Positions 34,503 through 64,000 of a stretch of DNA of 64,000 bases are shown here, piece after piece. The stretch is from Elephas maximus indicus (taxonomy: Eukaryota > Chordata > Mammalia > Proboscidea > Elephantidae). Position numbers and translations under genes: made by a program. The notes under the pieces were generated by a model. It saw only the letters and a program-made list of their open reading frames with translations, was not told the origin of the DNA and searched no databases. The DNA is taken from positions 12,123,001 through 12,187,000 of the forward strand of contig NC_064842.1 in assembly GCF_024166365.1 (NCBI RefSeq), written 5' to 3'. Position 1 is the first letter of the stretch. The number at the start of each line of letters is the position of its first letter.

Positions 34503-34915
34503 CTGGGTAACTTGGCCATCAAGTGGCCGAGGTAGTAAGAAAAGATGCCTTAGAAGTCTTCTAGCCTCGTCTCCCTCCAGCATTACCAGGCCTTGTCCTT
34601 CCTCCCATTTTTCCCTCCTCCAGATGGTCTCAAAAAAAAAAGAAGCACATGTATCAGTGTATTTTTCAACTTTCTGAACTTTCCAACACCCTAGGCTCCG
34701 AGGAAACGCAATACATGTTGACTTTGCTATAGCCTAGCGATTATTTTCCAACAGATCCTAGCCCCTCAGTAAAGGTCATTAGCATCACCAGGCATCCTCC
34801 AGAAAGTGAAGCCCCCTGGCCAGAGAGAAATACCGTTCCTGTCCTCCAGCTTCCCAGCATTTCAGGGATACCACTCAGTTCCTTTCTCCAGACCCCCAAA
34901 CCCCCCCAAAAAAAG

Positions 34916-35076
34916 AAAACCAAACTCTTTGCCGTCAGGTCGATTCTGACTCATAGCAGCCCTATAGGACAGAGTAGAACTGCCCCATGGAGTTCCCAAG
35001 GAGCGGCTGGTGGATTTGAACTGCTGACCTTTTGGTTAACAGCCCAGCTTTTAACCACTGTGCTGCAGGGACTCAC
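34916..35076 (-). repeat. AfroSINE, short subtype, minus
   Basis: A-rich tail complement, 'gtcaggtcgattctgactca', inverted body and head ('ttaaccactgtgctgcaggg'). Confidence 0.88.
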
Positions 35077-35224
35077 TATCCTCCTGTTCAAAGGCTGTGC
35101 TCAGAATGCCTTGAATTTGATGATGAAGTCCTTTGTTTGATAAATGAGTTCTGAGCACCTTTCCCCTAGAACTCAAAAGACTACCCCGACCCTATTTTTA
35201 CCACCTTCTTTGAAGAAATGATGG

Positions 35225-35346
35225 GAGAAAAATGTGTCAGTCTGCTTCCGAAAAGATTTACAGTCTTGAAAACCCTATGGGCAGTTCTACTTTGTCCTAT
35301 AGGGTTGCTGTGAGTCCGAAACAGCTCGATGCCAGTGGGTTTCTTT
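35225..35346 (+). repeat. AfroSINE 3' half
   Basis: Starts within the extended-body segment ('gtcagtctgcttccg') and keeps body and tail; the tRNA-like head is missing. Confidence 0.75.
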
Positions 35347-35355
35347 GAAGAAATA

Positions 35356-35960
35356 CTGTTACAGATAGAATTATGTTCCTTGAAAATACGTGTTATAAAT
35401 CCTAACCCCTAAACCTGTGGTTATAATCCCTTTTGGGAAGGGAGTTTCTTTGTTATGTTAATAAGGCAGTATTAGGGTAGAAAACAAACCAAACCTGTTG
35501 CTGTGGAGTCGGATTCGGACTCATAGTGACCCTATAGGACAGAGTAGAACTGCCCCATAGGGCTTCCAAGCAGTGGCTGGTGGATTTGAACTGCTAACCT
35601 TTTGGCTAGCAGCCATAGCTGGCCGTAGCTCTTAACCACTGCACACCAGGGCTCCTATTTATATAGGGTGTGTCTTAAATAAGTCTCTTTTGAGATACCG
35701 AAGAGCAGATCAATCAAAGAAGCAGAGATGGGGGAAGGTAGATACCAGGCCACATGAAGACCACCAAGGGACCAGGGAACAGAAACCGAGAAGAGACAAG
35801 GATCTTCCCACAGAGCCCACAAAGACAGAGCCTTCCCTTAGAGCTGGGGCCCTGAATTCGAACTTCTAGCCTCCAAATCTGTGGGAAAATGAATTTATGT
35901 TCATTAAAGCCACCCACTTGTGGTATTTCTGCTACGGCAGCACTAAAAAAAAATAAGACA
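35356..35960 (+). mobile_element. MaLR-type solo LTR (copy e) with SINE inside
   Basis: 'acagatagaattatgttcct' start, 'aaacctgtggttataatccc', and after the SINE 'cttaaataagtctcttttga', ending 'cttgtggtatttctgctacg'. Interrupted by a minus-strand SINE at 35483-35658. Confidence 0.75.
35483..35658 (-). repeat. AfroSINE, minus, inside LTR copy e
   Basis: Complete inverted short-subtype copy; the head carries a small local duplication ('agccatagctggccgtagct'). Confidence 0.87.
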
Positions 35961-36289
35961 AATACCAGCGGGGCAAGATGAGGCAAAGGGAGCTCAAATA
36001 TTTTGTCCAAAGGTTAGATAGAACCAGTCTCCCCGAACTGACCAGAGTTTTCAGCCATCTTTCAACAAAACGATCCAGGGTTTAATCCCTTCCCCCATTA
36101 TCCTGATGTCTTCATCTGAGAAGGACCTAAAGGCATAAAATATCTGAGTGGTCAGAAACCTGCAGTTCATTTCTAGCCTGAGTGTTCCTAAAAGCTACAA
36201 AGGTAGGCAAGGGTAAAGACCAAAAGATAATCTAAAAATGATCTTCAGAAAATGATGACCAGTGTTTTCCATCTTTTATAAAGACAAAA

Positions 36290-36460
36290 AAAAAAGACAA
36301 AGACAAACCCACTGCCATCAAGTCAATTCCACCTCAGAACGACCCCATGGGACAGGGCAGAACTGCCCCAGAGAGTTTCCAAGGAGCAGCTAGTGGATTT
36401 GAACTGCTGACCTATTGGTTAAGAGCTGAGCTCTTAACCACTGAGCCACCAGGGCTCCTC
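36290..36460 (-). repeat. AfroSINE, short subtype, minus, with TSD
   Basis: Complete copy between exact 12-bp repeats 'ataaagacaaaa' at 36278-36289 and 36461-36472, pointing to a young insertion. Confidence 0.93.
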
Positions 36461-36529
36461 ATAAAGACAAAAGAGGAGAAAAAGAACAAAAGCGAAGCTG
36501 GATGGATTTAGGTTAGCTAAGAAGCCACC

Positions 36530-36736
36530 ACCGTCAGTTACCGTGGTGCCAACTCCAAAGTGTGGCGCCCCCATGTGTGTCAGAGTAGAACTGTCCTCCA
36601 TAGGGTCTGCAATGGCTGATTTTTTGAAAGTAGATTGCTAGACCTTTCTTCAGAGGTGCCTCTGGGTGAACTTGAACTACTGACTTTTAGGTTAGCGGCC
36701 AAGCACATTACCCATCAGCACCACCCAGGGACTGCT
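36530..36736 (-). repeat. AfroSINE, long subtype, minus
   Basis: Long-subtype body inverted ('gattgctagacctttcttca') and the head 'cagcaccacccagggactgc'. Confidence 0.85.
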
Positions 36737-36747
36737 GGTACATGATA

Positions 36748-36953
36748 AACAAAAACCCGTTGTCGTTACGTCTATTCCAACTCATAGTGACCCTATAGGA
36801 CAGAGTCGCATTGTCTCAGAGCATTTCTAAGGCTGTAAATCTTTATGGAAGCTCACTGCCACGTCTTTCTCTCACAGAGCGGCTGGTGTGTTCAAACCAC
36901 CAACCTTTCAATTAGCAGCCGAACACTTAACCGCTGCACCACCAGGGCTCTGG
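36748..36953 (-). repeat. AfroSINE with extended body, minus
   Basis: 'cccgttgtcgttacgtctat' at the left, extended segment 'actgccacgtctttctctca', head 'gctgcaccaccagggctctg'. Follows the previous SINE after 11 bp, same orientation. Confidence 0.87.
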
Positions 36954-37258
36954 TACATGGTAGGTATTCAAGTAAAGTGTAGTTATGTTTATTACGCTAC
37001 TTGCTGAGGCACCATAGTAGATGCTAGAGGTGTTGAGGTGAACCTGCCCTTATTCAGTCCATGAACTTCCGACTGGACGAAGGAGAATACCCTTTTGGAG
37101 GGATTTTCCTCAGAAGCCTGTCACAGGCCTCCTAGACCAGGGACTAGGCATGAACGTGAAGTGTGGCTCTTAGCCAAACTCGAGGTATGCTAGATTTCCT
37201 AACAGCAGACAAACACTCAGAAGACTGAAGGAGATATATCAGTCTGAGACACTGTTGA

Positions 37259-37264
37259 TTTATT
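37259..37264 (-). terminator. HHIPL2: HHIPL2 poly(A) signal AATAAA
   Basis: TTTATT on the plus strand, i.e. AATAAA in the gene's sense, 215 bp past the stop codon. Downstream in the gene's direction (37200-37228) comes a GT-rich stretch containing TGTTTGTCTGCTGTT, as expected for a cleavage site at about 37235-37250. Confidence 0.7.
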
Positions 37265-37478
37265 ATCTTAGGTGGTAAGCATTTTTAAAAACAAAACAGA
37301 GACATCAAGTGGGATTCCAGGCAGCTTTACAGAATACTAGACCTTACGACCCAGGTGCACTGGCAGCGTGGGCCTTGCTTGGTCTAACCGCAGACGCACC
37401 CATACAGATGAGGGGCTTCCATCCATTCTCACCCAACCCCATTGAGTTCTCTATGCCTCACCCACACTTCCCGTGCTT

Positions 37479-59153
<21,675 letters not shown>

Positions 59154-59216
59154 GTTAGCCTTGGGAATACTCAGGCTGCTGTGTTTGCTCAGGTTGGCTT
59201 CCCTGCTCTGCCCTAG

Positions 59217-59290
59217 GTCCCTCCCTCCCTTCCTCCTTCTCCCCCTCCCCACCCCCCTTTTCTCCTCCTTCTCTTCTCTCCTCTCCTCCA
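59217..59290. repeat. Polypyrimidine tract upstream of HHIPL2 start
   Basis: C/T-only stretches on the plus strand (GGA/GAA-rich on the gene's sense strand), about 65-140 bp upstream of the ATG, so in the 5' UTR or proximal promoter. No TATA box was seen nearby. Confidence 0.75.
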
Positions 59291-59299
59291 GTTCACTGA

Positions 59300-59720
59300 G
59301 GTGGTTTCTGAGCAGAGTCCTTTCTGTGGAGTGGGAAACTGAGCATCCTTCATGATCAGAGTGGGCGGTGTCCCCCAAATCCCATCAAATCATGAAGCTG
59401 GCTCAAGTCTCAGCCCCTGGTACTCTTATTGCGGTGGAAATGTGTTAATGTGTTAAACAATAGTGTTAATGGCAGATGTACTGTGATTCATTAAAACTAC
59501 CAAGAATCCCTGCCATGTGTTGGGGGGCAGGGGAGGGGAGAGCAGGAAATTCACAGGCTGAGCAGCCCAGAGTCCCAGTGAGAAAGCCACAGATGAGCCA
59601 GGTCTCCCCGCAGTGCTGAAGGGCCCTCTGGAACACAGGTGAAGATGTGGAAAGAGTGGGGTTCCTGTGACCAGATGTCAAATGCCTCAGGGCTGGGAAG
59701 GCATGTATTGGGAGTGGTAG
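59300..59720. other. Presumed 5' flank of HHIPL2, no promoter element certain
   Basis: Neither a CpG island nor a TATA motif is visible; the transcription start cannot be placed from sequence. Confidence 0.35.
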
Positions 59721-59722
59721 AA

Positions 59723-59870
59723 AACCCAAATGGGTTACTGTCGAGTCAATTCCGACTCATAACAACCCTATAGGACAGAGTAGAGCTGCCCAATAGGGTT
59801 TCCAAGGAGTGGCTGGTGGATTCAAGTGCCGACCTTCTGGTTAGCAGCCGAGATCTTAACCACTAGGGGG
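59723..59870 (-). repeat. AfroSINE, short subtype, minus
   Basis: 'ttactgtcgagtcaattccg', inverted body and head ('gagatcttaaccactagggg'). Confidence 0.88.
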
Positions 59871-60772
59871 CCCCTGTGTAGGAGAGCAAATTCCCTGAAT
59901 CTTGCCTCCACAGCCAGAAGCAAGAAGAGAGGAGGCAGTAAGGAAAAGCGGAGAGTGCCCAGTGAAAGCAAGAAGTCGCCAAGAAGTCTTTGGGACAGTA
60001 TGACCAGGAAGCACAGGACGCCTGGGTTCTCTGTATTTTTTGCCAAATGCATACCTTCTCAGGGGCTCTCTTCCTTACCTACATGTCCCAACGTTAGCAT
60101 TTAAGCATGTGTTTTGCGTTCTACGTATCCCTTGCTCATAGCAGGCCTTTGATACATATTTGAGTAAGCAGATGAAGAACATGGAATCCCAAACTCACAC
60201 AGCCCCATACCCAAACAGGGGCATCAACAGGGGCACCTGGGGACTCGGGATGTTTGGTACCTGAACTCACTTTGAGTTATTCACGGTTCCACTTCACCGT
60301 GACATGCCTTTACCGGCAAAAGCTGCCCTTTAAGATGCAGATGAAATCAAAGCTGCTTCTTCACGCAAAGGTGTCCCTAGGGAGGGCTCCACCACTCACC
60401 ACGGGGAACAGCCTCTGCCTGTATGTCATTAGGAGGGGGCACAGCGTCACAACCCAGCCACGTCTGCACACAGAGGGCTCTGGATTCTGAAAGGGGAATA
60501 ACTATAACGAAGGGGAAAGTAGGGGAGGGAGAAGTCAGAGTGATTGTCGACGAAGCCGTCTTCCTGTTTGCACTGTTCAATATCATACCGAGTTGAATAT
60601 TGCTTTCTAAAACAGAATATGGCATCCACGACTCAGTGGTGACTGTGCTACTCCCATGGGGCTGTTGGCTCAAAGGTCAGATAACATCATTGCTCTGGAA
60701 GCCTTGGGTGGGAGGAATAACACTTGGAATAATGTCAACCATGAGTTCATAGCTGTCACTGCTGCCTTCCCT
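59871..60772. other. No recognised gene
   Basis: Intergenic sequence upstream of HHIPL2; no exon of the expected neighbour TAF1A was recognised. Confidence 0.35.
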
Positions 60773-60971
60773 AGAGGACACCATGCTTGGTAAAGTAGAG
60801 GGTCATCAGAAATGAGGGAGACCCTCCATGAGACGGATTGACACAGTGGCTGCAACAACGGGCCTCAGACACAGCAGACTGTGAAGATGGCGCAGGACTG
60901 GGCAACGCTTCGTTCTTTTATTCATAGGGTTGCTATGAGTCGGAACCAACTCAGTGGCACCTAACGACACT
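60773..60971 (+). repeat. RTE LINE 3' fragment
   Basis: 'caccatgcttggtaaagtag', 'gagacggattgacacagtgg', and tail 'cggaaccaactcagtggcac'; about 200 bp. Confidence 0.82.
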
Positions 60972-60974
60972 GCC

Positions 60975-61577
60975 TTCTCAGAAATGGGAGGTAGCCATCT
61001 GACCTGTGATGTGTGAGAATGAATACTTCCCCGTTCCACATACGCCCTGTGGATATTGTCTCTTTGTTATAATGACATTTATGTCTCAGTTTTCCTTTTA
61101 CCACAAAAAAACTGAGTCCAAGAAAAATGCCTCCTTATTTGGGCAATAATTCTAAATGACTCAGTTTAAAGAATCAGAGCAGAGCTTTAAAAAAAAAAAA
61201 CAAAAACTGGACAGAATAAAACACAAACCTTCCTATCTACCCAGGACATGACAGTGGTAGGAGGAGTTTCAATCAGGCCTTATTTTTTTAAGGACAAGAG
61301 TTAATTGAAAAATTAGCTAATGGGATCTTTTCAGACAGTGCCATTGTGAGTTTAAAATTATTAAAATGTGTAACATGTCTGATGGGACTATGTAACATTT
61401 CAGGTATATAATAGATGCAATTATATAATAATTTCACAATAGATGTTTCAGTGTCAATCCAGTAAATACGTATTATTACGTGTAAAGTATTATGCCGGAA
61501 GTGCAATGTTTAACAAAAAAACTGGTATGTAAACTTTCAGGGAGTTTATGTTCTGAGAAGAAAGGATAAAATAAGTG
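60975..61577. other. No recognised feature
   Basis: A/T-rich sequence, one A run at 61191-61201; nothing recognised. Confidence 0.35.
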
Positions 61578-61589
61578 CCCAAATAATAC

Positions 61590-61803
61590 AAAACAAAAAA
61601 AACCAAACCTGTTGCCATAAAGTCGATTCCAACTCATAGCAACCCGATAGGACGGAGCAGAACTGCCCCATAGCATTTCCAAGGCTGTAATCTCTATGGA
61701 AGCAGATTGCCACCTCTTTCTCCCGTGGAGTGGCTGGTGGGCTTGAACTGCAGACTTTTCAGTTAGCAGCCAAGCACCTAACCACTGCACCACCAGGGCT
61801 CCT
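61590..61803 (-). repeat. AfroSINE with extended body, minus, exact 12-bp TSD
   Basis: Complete copy flanked by 'cccaaataatac' at 61578-61589 and 61804-61815; head and B-box are well preserved. A young insertion. Confidence 0.95.
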
Positions 61804-61815
61804 CCCAAATAATAC

Positions 61816-62295
61816 CAGGCAGATTATATTAAGATAGTAATAAAGGAAGGACAAACTGTCATTAGGGATTCCAAGGAGGGCCAGATGACATCAGGATGGA
61901 GGGGACAAAGGAAAGCTTAATGAAAACTGAACAGAGTTTTTAGATAAGATACAGGTGGGAAAGAACAGAAAACAAGTTTCAACTATTAGGTAAGCTTAGG
62001 AGCCATAAACTGGGACCAGACTATCTGAAATTGTCAGCTCCCATTTTTTGAAGCAAACGTGCTATTTGCACATGCAAGTCCATATGGCAAGTGCCTTTTT
62101 AAAAGTAATGCTAAGAAGCTTGTGTTGGTCCTACCATCAGCACAGGAAACAGAACAGAAAATACAAAAAGAAATGTTCTAGCTTGTTAGCTTCTCATATA
62201 GTTCAATTTCCCTCACAGGCTGTCTGCCTTCACAGACCTTCGTCTCTCACAGTCTGAAAATGAGCATACGTGTCTGAGACTGAGAAAGTAATAAT
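61816..62295. other. No recognised feature
   Basis: Unique intergenic sequence. Confidence 0.35.
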
Positions 62296-62299
62296 TTCT

Positions 62300-62525
62300 C
62301 TCAATTTTACTATGCATTACAACTTACCAAGTATTTCTTCACACTTCATCTCACTGATCTTCACAAAATTATTAGGTAAGCAGGGTAGACATCATCATGA
62401 CCAATTACAGGCAAGGTAATTAAGTCTCAGACAGGTTTAAAATACTTAGGGTCACACTTTTAGTGAATGGAAAAGGCAGCAATAAAGTCCAGGTGTTTTA
62501 AATTACAGCCCAGGTTCCTTTTCAT
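62300..62525 (-). repeat. MIR SINE relic, minus
   Basis: 'cacttcatctcactgatctt', 'ttacaggcaaggtaattaag', 'attacagcccaggttccttt': inverted MIR. Confidence 0.7.
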
Positions 62526-62655
62526 TCCATCACAATGTATCTGAAAAGAATGACCACATAGGATGTATAGCAATCACTTTTAATTGTCCTTCTTCATCTT
62601 GAAGAAAAAAAAAAAAGAAGAGTCCTACTTATTTTCTTTTGAAAATATTTAAAAT

Positions 62656-63117
62656 GTTGTTAGGTATCATCCAGTCAGTTTCGACTCATAGCAACCCTAC
62701 GTACAACAGTATGAAACACTGCCCAGTCGTGTATCATCCTCACAATCATTGTTATGCTTGAGCCCACTGTTGCAGCCACTGTGTCAATCCATCTCATTGA
62801 GGGTCTTCCTCCTTTTCACCGATCCTCTGCTTTACCAAGCGTGATGCCCTCATCCAGGGACTAGTCCCTCCTGACATGTCCAAAGTATGTGAGATGAAGT
62901 CTCGCCATCCTTGCTTCTAAGGAACATTCTGGCTGTACTTCTTCCAAGACAGAATTTGTTCTTTCTTCTGGGAGTCCACGGTATGTATATTCAATATTCT
63001 TTGCCAACGCCTTGATTCAAAGGCATCAGTTCTTCTTCGGTCTTTCTTAATCATTGTCCATCTTTCACATGCCTACGACGCAATTGAAAACACCATGGCT
63101 TAGGCCAGGCGCACCTA
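62656..63117 (-). repeat. RTE LINE 3' fragment, minus
   Basis: 'atgttgttaggtatcatcca' tail complement through 'caccatggcttaggccaggc'. Same 3' region and truncation point as the copy at 4868-5398. Confidence 0.85.
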
Positions 63118-63201
63118 TTTAATCAACCCAGCAGAAAAAGCACTTGTGCTATAAACGTGGATGAATAACTGGGTCCAGACACACTTCCCTCTTCATTGAA
63201 G

Positions 63202-63390
63202 AAAAATTTGTTGCCATCAAGTCAATTTTGACCCTGTAGGACAGAGAACTGCCCCAGAGGGTTTCTAAAGCTATGATCTTTACAGAAGCAGCCAGCCACG
63301 TATGTCTTGTGTGGAGCTGCTGGTAGGTTCAAACAGCCGATCTTTTGGTCAGCAGCCAAGCGCTTTAACCACTGCACCAGCAGGGATCCT
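63202..63390 (-). repeat. AfroSINE with extended body, minus
   Basis: 'ttgttgccatcaagtcaatt', inverted body, head 'cactgcaccagcagggatcc'. Confidence 0.87.
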
Positions 63391-63405
63391 TTTTTATTAA
63401 AGAAA

Positions 63406-63557
63406 CCACTCCCTCGCCCCTGCCAAAAAAAACCCCAAAGTCATTGCGTTGAGTTGATTCCGATTCTGACTCAAACTGAGCCTATAGGACCGAGTCGAAA
63501 TGGCCCAGTTTCCAAGGCTGTAAATCTTTACGGAAGCAGACTGCCACATCTTTCTCC
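63406..63557 (-). repeat. AfroSINE without head, minus, with TSD
   Basis: Tail and body only, stopping in the extended-body segment ('actgccacatctttctcc'). Exact 13-bp TSD 'tttattaaagaaa' at 63393-63405 and 63558-63570. The element was therefore inserted already headless (5'-truncated), not deleted later. Confidence 0.88.
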
Positions 63558-63599
63558 TTTATTAAAGAAAGCTCTGTTCTTACAGTTTCTTATAGCTTT

Positions 63600-63740
63600 T
63601 TTTTTCTTTGTCCTTTCATATTGATTTGAATGTCTTTATAGACTTTTTGTCAGTTTGTAGATATTGCAAATACTTCTGCCTGTTAGCAGACTGTATTTAA
63701 TTTTCTCTAAGGTGTCATTTGATCAACAAAAGGTCTTAAT
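63600..63740 (-). repeat. Possible old L1 relic, minus
   Basis: 'agatattgcaaatacttctg' and 'gtgtcatttgatcaacaaaa' resemble inverted L1 ORF2 sequence; diverged and short. Confidence 0.4.
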
Positions 63741-64000
63741 ACACTTGACCATGCATCTCTCTCAATCTAGACAAAATACATGAGGCAACTTTTTTTAAGC
63801 AGTGGACAACAGGCAACACCTGGCTGGGATCACTGAGGAAGAGAAGGGTGAATGAAGTAAGTCCCCCAAGTGTCTAGCTTCTGCACCTGAGGACAGTTTC
63901 CCCAGAGCAGTGCATGGGAGTCCAAGCAAGGTAGCCCCACTGAGCTGAGGCAGCAGAAGTGAAAGTGTGAGCCAGCTGAAGCAGCCAGTCACCCAGGAGG
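63741..64000. other. No recognised feature
   Basis: Window end; nothing recognised. Confidence 0.35.

Noticed and set aside
59154-59378. In-frame upstream ATG that would lengthen HHIPL2 by 75 residues
   Set aside because: It would bury the signal peptide behind a highly charged Glu/Arg/Lys-rich stretch encoded by a purine-rich tract; the ATG at 59153 has a better layout and agrees with the family.
59379-64000. Expected 3' end of TAF1A, the human neighbour
   Set aside because: No exon-like frame with recognisable similarity; the region is SINE, RTE and MIR relics. The gene probably lies beyond the window.

Overview
The window is mammalian nuclear DNA, almost certainly from an afrotherian and most likely an elephant. 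The evidence is the very dense population of tRNA-headed AfroSINE-type SINEs, the RTE-type LINEs whose 3' ends match the SINE tails, and lineage-typical L1 3' ends. I cannot fix the species from the sequence alone.

One protein-coding gene is present, on the minus strand: HHIPL2 (hedgehog-interacting-protein-like 2). All nine coding exons are here, from the ATG at 59153 to the stop at 37479. Every junction is GT-AG with matching phase, and there is no frameshift or premature stop, giving a predicted secreted protein of 744 residues. An AATAAA on the minus strand at 37259-37264, followed by GT-rich sequence, is a good poly(A) signal. No TAF1A exon (the expected upstream neighbour in human) could be recognised in the 4.8 kb beyond the start codon.

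Layout: 1-32.2 kb is gene-free and built of SINEs, L2/MIR relics, two substantial L1 pieces, MaLR-type LTRs and RTE LINEs. It includes a nested block at 27.8-32.1 kb (two abutting RTE copies, one interrupted by a solo LTR). 32.2-32.96 kb is an isolated CpG island with a CTCF-like site, GC boxes and a perfect CACGTG palindrome. 33-37.2 kb is a SINE/LTR cluster. 37.2-59.2 kb is HHIPL2; intron 7 carries a 1.1 kb GGT/GAT/GCT triplet array. 59.2-64 kb is intergenic repeats.

No new enzyme system, CRISPR array, tRNA or rRNA gene was found. The most interesting items are structural: a 31-bp-arm fold-back inside a SINE, the triplet array with an internal 291-bp duplication, the orphan CpG island, a second SINE family with a tRNA-Gly head, and several well-dated nested insertions. 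Repeat boundaries are read by eye and are good to about 10 bp unless a target-site duplication (TSD) is quoted.
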